A program made the position numbers and the translations under genes. A stretch of 64,000 bases of DNA from Blasia pusilla. Its lineage: Eukaryota; Marchantiophyta; Marchantiopsida; Blasiales. Shown here one piece after another: positions 37,461 to 51,300 of the stretch (the stretch's first letter is position 1; each line of letters starts with the position of its first letter). The stretch covers positions 43,648,001-43,712,000 of the forward strand of contig CM114271.1 of NCBI GenBank assembly GCA_050084515.1. The letters run 5' to 3'. The notes below the pieces were generated by a model. That model did not search any database. It had not been told where the DNA came from and was given only the letters and a program-made list of their open reading frames with translations.

Positions 37461-38141
37461 ATGGATTCACCCCAAAAGCAGACGGCACCGCCACATTCTG
37501 GTGCGCTGCAAACTGTGGATCAATTTGACAAGCATCTGTCCGTGAGGGTGCATTCGTTGGGTCTACAGGTGCCCCGATGGACTCTCCGCTTGCTGGAGTA
37601 CTCGGGAGACGGGCTTTTCTGGATTCCCATCACAGCGGCCATATGGTTGGCTCCAGTGCTGCACGAACTCCCGGAGCTTCGCAGCTTTCTGTTGAACTTG
37701 TTCGTGGCGTTCATGTTTGACCTGATCTTCATTGGGACTATGAAGAGCATAATTCGTCGCCCTCGTCCAGTGTACAACAAGGGTATGTACGTAGTTGTTC
37801 CTGTGGATCACTGGTCCTTCCCCAGCGGCCACTCCTCCAGGGCCTTGTTGATTGCTGCATTCTTTTGGTTCTACCTGCCATTGTGGAAAAGTCTCATCTC
37901 CCAACGCCTGGTTCCATTAGCTGCTCCTATGGCAGCATGTGTACTGTCCTTGTGGGCCGTGTCTACTGCCTGTTCTCGGGTATTACTCGGTCGACATTAC
38001 GTCATGGATGTGGTGGTGGGATCCGGATTGGGTGTTCTCGAGGCCGTATTTGTACACGAGTTTCTTCACATCTCTGCGGGTGCATCTCAAGCAATTTATC
38101 ACTCCTTGCTACCCACAGTCTGGCAAATGGGAAGGATGTGA
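37461..38141 (+). CDS. PAP2-family lipid/polyprenyl phosphate phosphatase (intronless)
   Basis: 226 residues from ATG 37,461; an in-frame ATG ten codons upstream (37,431) is a less likely start. The three-part PAP2 active site is complete: Lys95-x6-Arg102-Pro103 (KSIIRRPRP), PSGH at 121-124 (FPSGHSSRA), and Ser172-Arg173...His179...Asp183 (SRVLLGRHYVMD). Hydrophobic stretches at about 52-66, 76-94, 126-142, 152-171 and 185-199 suggest a multipass membrane protein, probably of the ER. It should dephosphorylate lipid phosphates or isoprenoid diphosphates. Closest by pattern to plant lipid phosphate phosphatase beta and animal PLPP6. The exact substrate is not readable from the sequence. It converges on TOP3A across a 1.2-kb gap. 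Confidence 0.93.
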   Translation: MDSPQKQTAPPHSGALQTVDQFDKHLSVRVHSLGLQVPRWTLRLLEYSGDGLFWIPITAAIWLAPVLHELPELRSFLLNLFVAFMFDLIFIGTMKSIIRRPRPVYNKGMYVVVPVDHWSFPSGHSSRALLIAAFFWFYLPLWKSLISQRLVPLAAPMAACVLSLWAVSTACSRVLLGRHYVMDVVVGSGLGVLEAVFVHEFLHISAGASQAIYHSLLPTVWQMGRM

Positions 38142-39379
38142 TCAACAATGGGCTCTGCAGTGTCCTCACACTCGATCTGAACGGGACTCACTGTCTATTG
38201 GTGTCCAATCGGAAAGAAGATAGACTTCTTACAGAGGACGTTCGTTACAGAGCATGACCGACTCCTATAACTTTTACTTGCAACTCCATGGAGGGGCATA
38301 TGCTTGAAGAAAATAGAGGTTTGGCAGAATAGATTCGTGTAGGAACACCCCAATAACTCTCGTCTCCATAACAGTAACAGGTGAACTCTGCAGTAGCTTC
38401 CGCTTGGTGATTGCTGAACTCGAATCTGCGAGGTTGGTTGGTACGATGGGGGATTGGCGTACATCTTGCTCATTGCGTAATACAGTCCGGAGCACGAGCA
38501 CCTGCTTCATGCGTGGATTAGGAACAATCTTCGATTAGTTAGAGATGAACTCAGCTGCAAACTGAATGAAGGTAAAAGTGTTCTTCAAGAAGTCACACTC
38601 CATAACTCACGATTTCAAATGCCGCAGATGCGTATACCAATAGGCCATCAGAGTCACAAACCCCAAGGCATATTTTGATGCAGCAATTTGTCAATTTCCG
38701 TGTGGAACCTACGCCTGCAAAACTCAAGCAGCTTCTGGCCTGCGTCTCTACAGAGGTGAAATGTCCAGTAATGATTGTCACAAGTCGAGAGTACCTTATA
38801 TGAATGACCCACTGACAAGCTGCAAATAGTTTGTAGCTTGTTGCTTGCATTTTGGTGGCTTACGCGACACATCTCCCACCACCGAAGAGGAAATTTCTCA
38901 GATGGGTCTTTTCCATGACTCAGAACAGGTTGGAGGTTCAAAAAGTACGGGTGCTGATATCTGCCCGTTGATTATGATACTCCGGAAAGTTCATATTCAA
39001 GACCGTTTTGTAGTGTATGTGGTATTATCATTTGATTTGTACAGATAATGGGTGAAGACAGTGGAAAGTCACTAGAAGCCCAACAATAACCCAATTGACA
39101 CCTATGAAATAAAGTAACCAGTAGCCAAAATAGAATTCTATGGAGTCCGACCCATCAGTGACAGGAAAACTGTTGTGTTGGCACTAGGGGATCCTAGTAG
39201 GAACCGTCCATAAATGGCGTAAACTACAGACGAGCCACAATGAATCGTGCTAACATTAAAGGAGATTGATTCTGAATCCTGGTGTGTGTACAATTCAAGT
39301 CTGCTAACTTCAAAATTGTGTATTAGTTTATCTAATTCTAAACCCCATTCAGCCTCACTTTACAACTGCCGACGAGGAT
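38142..39379. other. Region between the convergent PAP2 and TOP3A 3' ends
   Basis: It should hold the 3' untranslated regions of both genes. Reading frames here are short and carry no motif I recognise. Confidence 0.5.
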
Positions 39380-42300
39380 TTAAGTATTATTACGTGACGG
39401 ACAGGCATTTGACCAATGAGAGGAATCGCCACAGATGAAGCAACTTCCTCTGGTCGCAGTGCCCGTGGCTCCCCTGGCTGATTGCCCTCTCCGCCCTCTG
39501 CTAGTGGTGGCTTGGCCGCCACGCGCAGTTCCCCTGGTAATAGTTCTTGCACTTCCTCTTGAATTTGGCCTGGACCCCGCTTGATTTTGATTTGTGCCGG
39601 TTGACCTTTGGCCTCGACTGCTATTGCTGCTTGAATTGCCCCTTTGTGTGACGGTTGATTGAGGTGTTCTTCCAGAGTTCCCAGGATCTTCCCACCTGCC
39701 AATAAAGCCAATTAATTACTAGTACTCTACTGATGGAATATCACACATTCTCCCGAAATCGCGGGTCTCAAACCTGGACTGTCGGAAATCATCCACAAAT
39801 TATCGGTCTGATAGAAGCCGCTATTGTCATGCTCCTGAGTGCTACCACATCCAGTAACTTATACGAAAACTAATCACTCCGACCAACTTACATGAAAAAG
39901 TCGCATGTTCGTGATGGACATCGATAAAATTGTCTGCCACGATTGGCCTCGGTGTTGGCTGTTAGCAGAACACACTGCTCGTTGCAGTTGCACCGAATAT
40001 CTTCGCTTGAACCTGAGAAAACAAGGTTCGAAGCTAAGCCCTCCCTAAAATTTAAAGTCCCAGGTCTTGATTAGGAGAGTAGCTGGGCTCAAGGGTTCGG
40101 AACTTCCCTAGGAGAAAATTCTGAACACAGATGGATCATCTAGAAGTAGCTCTTGGAATTCTCCTTGGTCCTGTCGATTGGTCTTTAATAGCTAGCACGC
40201 GACGGAATTATGCTATTCACCAAACATGTGCACATAGAAACGGGAACGCAAGAATGGAGTCGGTGCTAAACCTGTAACTGTGCTTCGAATCCGTCCACCT
40301 TGTCTCCGTGGACAGTCAGTAGAATAGTGCCCTAGCTGCCCACAATCTGAGCATGCTCGCGAACTTGACACGCTACCATTATTCGTACGTTCTGCGCCTC
40401 TCTGATTTGTAGTGCGCCGTCCTGTTGCTTGCACCCCATTGTGTCCCTGACCAGCTGCAATACTTGATGGTGAGATTCACCTAACTAACTAGGGACTACT
40501 TGATTGTAAAATTCCAGTGTTTCCCCGCGGAGACATGTGTCCTAAAATTTTGGGAGAAAAATGATGGAAAGTTGACTACTTCTGACGTCACTCCTGGAAT
40601 TGTTAATATCAGCACAAGAATTACCTGTTGACGACCGAGATCCGGTTCCACACATTTCGATTATCTCTTTCAGAATATCATCGCAGCCACCTGTACAACC
40701 TGAAGACCAGACCAACTGCAGGCGTGAGGAGTCTGAAACTAACCACTTCTTCTCATTTGGCTGTTGGGAGGCCTTCTTGGGATCGCATCAACTTAGAATG
40801 GGCAGTAAAAAATCAAGTAGTAGAGGGACATATACATGATTTGAATATTGAGTGAAAATATAGATGAAATATCAGCTCATCTGGTACATGAGGGGGTTGT
40901 TTCACATAGAAAATAAGAAATCAATAGATAACAACCGTGGGTTCTTGTTGAAAGCCCTCCTAATCCAACAGTTCTTTTGAATATTTAGCTCAGAGAGGAA
41001 TGCGTGCCATGTCGGTTTAGCTTGTACAAATACTTGACTCGACCTAGTCCTTCAATTAGGGCTTGCATGCAACTTCTGAGCCATTCTGCAGGATTGAATT
41101 GGACCCTGCGAATGAGAGTCATAGACTCTGAAGGCTTGAGAAGCCAGAAATAACCTGTATGATCAGTACTATATTGGGGAGGTATTTCGGCTCTCCTGAA
41201 CTTGAATCGAATTTTGAAGACTTCGCCTGAAAGGAAAATTCACTGCACATCAGCTCTAGCAATCGTACAACGAGAACACCCAAGATTACATCGGTTAAAA
41301 AACTACATTATTTAAATGCATTCAAACATTTCAATCCTGTTCTTACTTATGTTAGAATGACATTCCAATCCTGTTCTTGCTTATATTAGAATAGTTGGTT
41401 TGTGGCATCCACACTCGTCCACATGCTTAACTCAGATTCGATAAAATCTGTATCTCCAGACACATCTGCTAGAAGTTCAGGCGTGAATATGACTTTTGTA
41501 ATGACCAGTTCATTATCTTTAGCAGGGTGAACCATTTAGCGAATGTGTTCATAGAGAGGCACACCGTTCCCCAACCATCAGTACATTGTAGGAAGAGACC
41601 AAGAGGTTTCTCTAGGATCCATTGCAGGAGCAACTCACTCTTCTGTAGATGGATCCAGATCTGTTGGTCGTTGGCCAATCAAGGGGCAGGATTGTTGTGA
41701 CATGGATACGTCCAATAATCCTGTGGTGTAAACCAAGTGTCTGATCAGGGACTGAGAGACGCAGCTCTCATAGAAGAATTATGACTGTTGGTGAACCGAT
41801 GTGATCCACAGCTTAGTATCGAGTGGTTAGGGCTTATGTAGCCAATAAGGAGGACAGTCTCTTTATTCTATTGAAATCAGAGGAGCCTCATCTCCTCTAT
41901 GCTCTGTGTGTTTGATCGTGTTCTTTATCCTCAATCTTCAATCTGTATTACAGACAGAGTGAATTCTAACAACATCAACCAGCATGACAGCTCAACCATT
42001 CATGACAATGCAAACACCAAATAAGTAACCATTAATTGTTCATAAGGGACATCCGTGACTAGCATGAAGCACGTTGTAGGTTTGAAAGCCATCTGACATT
42101 GTAGCTAACCCCAACTGAACTTGAGGTCCTACCTGGTCCACACAAATTGCATGTTTGAGTTGTGACAGATGCCTCTGCGATGACACCAGGTAGCCAAACA
42201 ACACTTCTGCACTGAGATACCCACAAAATGATGTCATATGAAGTCCTTGAAAGAGACGGAAAGATCGTTGTCTGAGAAATATTTGCAGCTCTACTTGGAT

Positions 42301-45300
42301 GGTACATTTGGAAACATAATAAATCAATTGAAATGTCTTCTAGGAGTTATCTAACTGTAGAAAACTATCAAGCAGTTTTTAGTATAGAATGACACCCTGA
42401 AGTTTCCATGATGAAAATTTTCAACTAAAGATCAGACCCTTGAAAGGATCATGAGTTTCTCCGATCAAAGTGATTTCATGTCAACCAACATCATCCTATT
42501 TCTCTTCATTCCAGACAAGAATGCCAAGAGGAAGATTTGGGGTGTGAAGTGAATGACTTACACGAGGATAGCCTGAACAACCCACAAAGAAACTCCCATC
42601 CTGGTTGCAAGCAACACTAGATACTTAAAACTTGAATTTTAAACAGTGGGACTTTCCTACTCCAGTGGTTCTTTACAAACAGATGAGAAAGAAATACCAA
42701 TCAGCTATTGGCAGTAGACTTCGATGAAGGACCATATTAACAAAAAGACACGCAGCAACCTTGGGCACAAAAGACTCGACAAAATCTACAACTATGACTC
42801 CAAATATTCAGAGGGAAAGATTAAGAACACAGAGTTAACCAGCTATTCAGAGTTACATTGCTTAGTTCAGGTGTTAACAACCTTCAGCCATACACAAATA
42901 TTTTAGCCTGAATATTAGGTCAAATACAACCTCATCAATGGCTCCTGTCTACAGCCACAATCATACTCAATTCCCTCAGGGTAAGATAGGTGAAATGTTC
43001 GAGAGCCTCTCTATTAAGGCAGCAGGTCAATCAGGAGTGTGCAGGAAGTAAATACCTGTCTCTTCTTTAGCATCATGTTAGACTGCTGGCAAGCAGGACA
43101 AAGACGGACCATCTCCCCAATAGGATCACCTCCTTGCGTCCTACCTCCTTGTGTTCTGGCTACCAAACGAAACTAGAATTAGCTTTGAATAGACAATCTG
43201 ACAACAAAATCATATCTGATCACAAGCGAGAACGTAGCTGACTTTGATGTGCTGAACACTACCTCATTCATTAGTAGCAAGTAGAGATTTATGAGAAATC
43301 AAAAAGAATTTCAAATTTGAAAATGATAATGAGGACTTGTAACACATATAAGGCTTGCAAACTATGGTCAGAATACACCCTAGCAGGTGGACAATTTAGA
43401 AGCAAACATTAATGCTACATAGGATGTCGGATGATGTAAATTGGGCGTGTCAACTCTCTAAACAGCAGGTACAAGATTCAAACTCAGTCACTCTTGGAAC
43501 CTGGTACTGACACTTGCCCTAACCAAAAAGAGGAGATTCAGCTCGAACACTACAAGGAACAATTTACATATGAAGCAAGCATCAAACTCAAGACCATCAC
43601 AAAAGAAACATGCCAGAAAACGTACTACAGGGTGTGCTCACAAAAACCTGTACACCTCATCAGCAAACAAGACACAGCATATGATCACAGACTTGAAAGT
43701 TATATGTACATCCGGCCAACTGAAGTACAAAAGACTAACAGCAGATGACAAGCTGGATAAAAAAAAACAATGTATGTAAGTGGAGACGCCTACATTGCAG
43801 CAGTTATCATTTAATAAGACCATACATACCTTTCAAAGAAAAGTTCCATGGCCTCAAACAGCTTCTCCTTTTGTTGTCTTGCCTGTAATAGAACAACTTG
43901 TATTTTGGTTAACCATGAACCCTCCAATTCCTTCAAGCACCAGTTTCTGGTGCACATTATGCCATTGTCACTTCTCCAGTCTTGAGATGCATACTCAATT
44001 CCAGAAAAGAAACGGCAAGTCAGGATATCATAACAATGGAAATACAAATTCCAATCCTGAGATATGTGAACAAGGCCTCAACTAATCCCCACAGAGTCCT
44101 CCAGTGAATCAGCAGGAGGCCATTGGGGCTCAAATAACTGTATTAGACTGGGTAAGCCACACTCATTGAAGAGGAGAATACAAGTACTACAGAGTCAAGT
44201 TCATCGAGAAACGTCTTTGCACCTATGAAAAAGAAAAAAAGTCTTACATAGTCTTAAAGTCAATAACTACCAAGGATAGTGTGAAACACAGGAATTTTGT
44301 GCATGAAGATGGAACTCTCAGAAAGACTCACGACCAAATCTGCACAGGAAAACTACTCATGATGATGGGTCAAGTGACATACATCAACAAAGCAGTCCTT
44401 CATTTGCTGGAGACACGCACCCAAAACCTGCGCCTTGCTTTTGGTCCCCTCACTAACAGCCTTCATGTCATTCTCCATCATCGCTCGCAGATAGGGTTTC
44501 CACAATTCGTATCTGTTCCAATTGTGGTGTAACAGACCAAGTTCCTAAGTTCATTTGAAAATTTTGACTTTCTAGAGTTTAATAATGACCATGTGAAATT
44601 CTCTTCTGAACCAGGTTAAAATAGGTGAACAATTATTACATCATTGAGTGAGAACTACAGTAGAACAACTACTACATTTTGTTTCCTAGGGCACCCCAGG
44701 CCTTTTCTGCTGTTACTTGTAATATAGGACAGAGGCATTTCTGTTGACTCACTGCATGGGACTAGAAAAGGGTGTCCATTGTCAGTGAGTAGGCTGGAAT
44801 GGACGTGAATTCCATTCAGTTCAGTAAGGTCACGACTGTGTTCAAGCGAAGGGAGGTTTCAGGGGTCCTTGAGTGTAAATGAGCTGGCTGCAAACTACAT
44901 GCCATACAGATGCAAGTTGGTCTATTTCTGTCTCCTTTATTGATCAGTTTAGTCATCTGATTTCCTACATTACTTTTTGAGTCTTGTATGATCTGGCCTA
45001 TGTACGGACTGCAGAAAGTGTAAGTTCAAGTCCCATAGCTCTCATGGAGCCAAGGGACCCCAAAGACAATTCAACCAGTCCATTAATTCATTCGTAGCAA
45101 GTAAATCGTTCAAGTCATTTGAAAACATAAGGCAACAAAAGAAATGAAACACGAGTCTCTGGTAGAATATACCTTGATACTCATGTGCTTCCATGAACAC
45201 GCTTACTTGCGTCAGTGATTTTTAGTTTCCAGTTCACCTTGATTGATATTTCTGCAAATTGTTATGTTAATGTATTCAGGATGTGCAGCTCAAACTCCAG

Positions 45301-48300
45301 ACCAGATCAAGATCTGGTGATAGCACACATAAAATATGCCTATAAACTTATTCTAACCATTCTTGGTTATAACTGGGTCTATGTTAGTGCCAACAAGTGG
45401 AATCTACTTCACAACAGGCTCAATTGCGTCCAAACTTGATGTTACCTTTTTAAACTTGTAGATGTTGATTAAAAGCAAGGCAGACATCCTTTTCCAACAT
45501 AGCTTTCTGATATTTAATAATCCTTGTTGAAATTTATTAATATCTAGTTTATTCATGCCCTAAAGTAGTTGGTAGAATACTAACTTAGCTGGATACTAAC
45601 TTAGTCAGCTGGAGACAACTTAGAGCTCTTCTATCTTTTTAGGGTTATCATGATTTAAGGCTAGCCACCACCAGGTATTTAGGGCATCGATTCAAGAAGA
45701 TCTAAGCGTCATAAATGCTCACCCTCATGTATGCATTGTCTCTGCATAGAGTCAGAAGAAAATTGGACATTATGCACAGCTTTTGGTTAGGACTCCGGAG
45801 GCACTTGGTGTGTCGTACAGCACTGACCCTTTTGCAGAGTGATCTGAGAGAAGGAAGAGGAGATTGAGACTAAGTTCTGTCCTTACTAGAGCCTCACTGG
45901 AAGGCAGATCGTTTTGTCTAGATAGTTGATGGAGATTGTTTGTGCTCAGTGATGTGAGCCATGCATGATTTTTGAGCTGGTGACATCTGAGGATCTGTGT
46001 TGTGAGTGCAGGTGTGACTCTGTAGAATCCTCCTTACTATCTGATAGATAACGAAGGAGAGTCACATCATGGTAGGGCTCTGATTTGACGAGTGAGTTTG
46101 AAACTGATTTGCTGATTGTTTACACGCTGAAATCATAGATGATTTAGTTGATCCTAGTTTTGACCTTGTAGAAGGAGATACTTCTGCTGGTCAATCTTTC
46201 TCATACCCAGCCCCTTATGAACCTCCCTTGATAAAAGATGGCAATTGGGTCTATGTCAGGGACAATATGTCCAGCTTACTTCAGAGAATGATTCTATAAG
46301 TTTATAATTTCATATCCTAAGTTAAAACAAATTTAGCTCTTTGTTGAAATTTGTTAATATCTAATTTGGTCATGCCCTAAAAGTAGTTAGTCAAATACTA
46401 ATTTAGTTGGATACTAATTTAGTTAGCTACAGATAACTCAGTGTTCCTCTACCTTTTAGGGTAACCTCGAATTAGGGCAATTCTCGAGTTAGGGCTAGTC
46501 ACCATCTGATATTTAGGGTATGGATCTGTTCAAGAAGATCTAAGGGCCAGAAATGCTCACCCTCATTTATATATTGTCTCTGCTTAGAGTCAGAATGCAA
46601 TTCTGCAGTATGCACAGGTTTTGGTGAGGACTCCTGAGGCTCTCAGTGTGTCCTCCAGCACTGGCCCTGCTGCAGAGTGATCTGAGAGAAGGAAGAGGAG
46701 ATTGAGACTAACTTCTGTGCTTGCTAGAGCCTCATTGAAAGGCATGTCGTTTTGTCTAGTATGCTGATGGAGATTGTTTGTGTTCGAAGATGTGAGCCAT
46801 GTCTGATCTCTGAGCTGATGACATGGGAAGATCTGTTGTGTGAGTGCAAGGTGTGACTGTGTAGAATCCTTCTTAGTATCTGTTAGATAATAAGAAGAGT
46901 CACATCATGGTAGGGCTCTGATTTGGCAATAGAGATAGAAACTGATTTGCTGATTGTGTACAAGCTGAAATCAAGGATGGTCTAGCTGATGCTAGTTCTG
47001 ATATTGTAAAAGGAGATACTTCTGCTGGTCAATCCTTTTCACATCCTTGAGTTGGTTAAAGTCGAGGCAAACGTCCCCTTTTACTATTGAGGAGGGTGAA
47101 GTATTATACCCCATTGCATCATATCCCATGACCAGAGCTTCACCCTGCAATTGACAATAGAAAGACTCAGAGCTAAACATGGAAAGTTTCCGTCTCCAAA
47201 AAAATCCATGAGAGCCTCCAGAACAATTGGTACACTTGGTAGCTTACCAGCTTCGTTGGAGAGAACCGAGTGTTGGCTTCCTTTGTGGCATAGTAACGGT
47301 CGAGAATTCTTTTAATGTGGTCGTGCATAGTTGCATCTGTGCCAATACCAGCCTGCATTTCAAACTAAATGTTAGGGATAAAGGGTGCAAAACCTCATGC
47401 CGTACAGTTCAAGTGATTAACATTAGACAATCTACCAAATTCAGAGACATAGAAGACTTTATATGGCTCTCAAATAGTGCGATAGAATGCAATACAGCTT
47501 ACAACAGGGAGAATATACGGATTGAAGAACCATAGCGAATTACTATGCATCTTGTATACACTTGACCGTCTCCCAGCAAACTATGTTAGAACCTATGTTC
47601 TTTACCACCCATGGAAATACTTCCTCTACATGCTAGTCAACCAGAAGTGGATCTAGCTGCTGATGGTCACAGAAATATCAAAAGTCATCCATTGATGGAC
47701 TAACAATTCAACCTTGTCCATTAAACTGATCAAATCAGCTTCACTTAGTAAGGGTGGTGGCATGGTCATCCCCGAGTCAAGAGTCAACCTATCAGGAATA
47801 AACTGTGACATTGACAACCACTCATGTAAGTGAACGATTTGAGTCATCTCAACAACCACCAGCGATTTTTTGTGATCCGGATGGAAAGCAGGTAAGACTG
47901 ACGTGTATGATTTAAAGAGAAATAAAAGCAACACTAGGATTTGTCATATACTTGCCATGGTAAATACAAAGTTTCCAGAAAGTCATTCATGAAACCCTTA
48001 CACTAGTTACAGAATTTACAGAATTTCTTTACAATTTTCACAGTTTAGTGCATTCTTTCCATAAGAACCTAACCATCTTGTGCAGGCTCTGACCTGCTGG
48101 CCAATCTCAAATGTTGGAAGGGTGGATGCACCCCATGAATCATAAGTGTATATTTCCAGGTAATTTTTCTGCCAGAAGAAAAACAGTGAGCAAGTGTCGC
48201 AAGTAGGTCCTTCCCTAGTGCTACATCTTTACAGAAAAGGAAAGTTCTTTACCATAACGTGTCACTAAACATTATAATGTATCCATTGATTATTTCAGAA

Positions 48301-51300
48301 AATGTACACAACCTCCCCTGAAACGCAACATTCCAGCCATAAATCCTGTCATATGACTCCTAATCCTCATGGTGGACACAATCTCCTTGACTCTCCTGAT
48401 ACCTTTTGCACATCAGAGAATACAACAATCTATGTAGAATTGAGAAGCTTACAGCTGTTATCATGAGGCCTGTTGCTGTAAATGTTTCTCCAGCAATATC
48501 AATGGTTGCTGAAGTTTTGTATCCAATGGCTGGCTGTGAAACACACGCTAGAAAATGGCGAACAACCAACTCATACAGTCTCTGCACATCACAATGAACA
48601 AGCATTTGTCAGAATTGAGCACAAAAGAAAATACTGAACGTGCATAGAGAGACAGGTTAAAAAATGCACATTGATTTCATTGTTCCAACACTATGTGCCA
48701 CAGATCAAATCCAACAACAGTGCCCATTAGTGACATTGGACAGTACCAAAGGTACAGTTGTGATTGATTAACAAGAAGCTGTGCCTAGCATACGCTTATC
48801 AAAATTATGCTGCACAGAGAGACGAGCATAAGACAGAACAGGGCTTACTTTATGATCATTTGACCAGTTTGATTCACCTTCAGAATAGCGAGCAGGATGA
48901 ATAGGTGGGTGAGCTTTATCATTATGGCCACCATTACTAGGTTGTCGCCACAAGTTGGATGCTGGATCCAGAAGACGCTGTGCATATGCACCCCACGTGG
49001 AATGTCGTGTTTGTTCTCCAACCATGCCCTGCTCCACTGAAGTACTTATGAGTCAAGGGAAGCCACAAAAAAGTAAATAGGCCACACACACTTCGATGGT
49101 ACTGAGAAACAATTATGGCCACAATTATTTTTTGTGAGCTTGAGTGAAACATACTAAGTTGACCTTATTGCTTCTACTCTGATTATGTTCTTTCCAAAGG
49201 AAACGTGAGCAAAGTACCGTGACATGAACTTTCAGTGGGTTTACTTCTACACATATAATACTTAGGCCCAATAAATGATATCAGGCTGCCACTGCAAATT
49301 ACTGACCTGAAGATCAGTATTAGCAGTGAAGGAATCAGTTTCGGTTCTTGGATAGCTAATGAACCCAGACTGATAGAGTTCCTCTGCAACCTGATGAAAA
49401 ATATGAAGAAATATGACAATTGTTAAGATCTAATCCCTTGAACTTTAATCCAGAAGGTAGGAAAAGACCTAAGCATCTAGTGTCATTCACTTCCTACTTT
49501 CCAAGACTAATAGCAGGACTAAAAATCCAGAGGAACATGTCCCAGAGTAATTAGTGTAACAGTAGAGTGATTGAACCAAGGCCTCATAGCCACCAGTCAC
49601 GAAATTCAGGTAAGATACACTATTTCAGATCATGTCATGTTTGGGAGTGAAATCTAGCTTCTTCTGTGAGTTTCATAACTCTTCACAGAGCAACCAAAAC
49701 TATTCATTATAAACTCTAACAAATGTACTTTTCATTCACAACAACTAAAATTGCAAATTTTATAAAAAAAAGTCTCCAGTCTGAAACCATGCAAGATAAA
49801 ATGTCCCACTTCCTACTACCCACTTTTTGTCCCCTTCCTATTAGATTGACCCAGATAGGCGGGGCTGAACAGGTCAATCATTTCTCACTTTTCCACTCAA
49901 GACTCATGTTTTACTTTTCTCAAGTTCTGACATTAGTAAGTGGGTGGTATAGAATTTGGCTTCTATTGCTGTCCTAGTCATGCATGGCCTGGGCTAACCA
50001 AGTACCGCACAGCTTGTTATTTCAATTCCAATGACCCTATTTGGTTCCTAGAGACAATAAATGAATTCGTTTCTTCATTCCTTATGTCTGACTCATAATC
50101 ATTTCTGAAATAACCTTTTACTTCCTCGACGAAGGACTTAATAAAATCCTAGTAAAGAGTTAATACAAATTTTGGGCCTTACCCATGTGTGTAGAATAAA
50201 AGGTAAGCAAAAAAATTAATTAAATGGATCATAGACCTAGAAAGCCCATGCAGTTCTCACCTTCATTGTCTGCTCTGAACCCATCCGAAAGAATCGGGAG
50301 CATCGTTTTTGCAGTTCGACAGTGTTTAAAGGATGGGGTGGAAATTTCTGCGTCTCAGTGCCAGTGACTTGCAAGACCTGTCTAGTTTTGACATCACAAG
50401 AAGGAGAAGATGAATTATTGCTTTGTTGACCTTTTGTGACCCAAGGAAGGTGTAAAAGCCAAGGACTGGCCCGTCAGCTAAAGCCCCAATTTGCGGCCTC
50501 GAGCACTGTAAAACAGAACGAATTTGAGGAACGGGAATCTTGATGGATTACGATCTTAGTCAAACAAATCCACATATGGAAAGGTGGTGGGAGATCAGAC
50601 ATACCGTGGCAGTTGGTTCTTCCACGCACATTTCATAAATGGCCAAGGCAGCCAGATGATCAAATAACCTTCCGCGCCTGCCACCTCAAAAAATTCTCAG
50701 TAGAAAGTAATAGGGAAAGCCTCAAATCACTTTGGCTCTCAAGAGTACTAAATTCAAGCACTATTCCATCATCGCCTTTCACAAAAAATGAAACCCTGCG
50801 AAAGACTGTTTGCTGCCTATGAAAGACTAGCTACAGGAGATTCTAGTGAAAAGAGGTAGTGGACATAAATCACAAGAAACAAGATACCGGGTAGATAAAT
50901 ACGTTTTAGATAAAGGTTCCAGACTTGGCTAATGTCTGTTGAGGGAACTAACTGACGCTGCTACTCATAGTGACTCATGAGGGTGAGAGTCATTGGGCTA
51001 GTCACTCATTCCCCTTGAGCCACCAGATTACTGACTCTTACAAACATGTCAGAGATACCTGATTGTTGGACACATGTCAGAAATTTAGTGTGCTGCTTGC
51101 CCACAGGCCCATAGTGGGGTCACAAGGATGTGGGCCATTTCCCCACTTGCCAAGTGACACTACCATACCGTAGGTTAGCTTGTCTTAGCAACCATCCAGC
51201 CTAGATGGAGCACAGATGAGATAGTTTACGAAGTTTCAGAATGTGTCCAAGCACCTCTGATGACACATCATTTATCTCTTACTTTCAACGATACTTACAT

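Noticed and set aside
37563-37904. 113-codon frame antisense to the PAP2 gene
   Set aside because: Shadow of the strongly supported PAP2 frame.
39355-39711. 118-codon minus frame starting MALLAGGK
   Set aside because: The neighbouring frame, entered from exon 23 in phase, ends in a zinc knuckle typical of TOP3A; this frame is a shadow.
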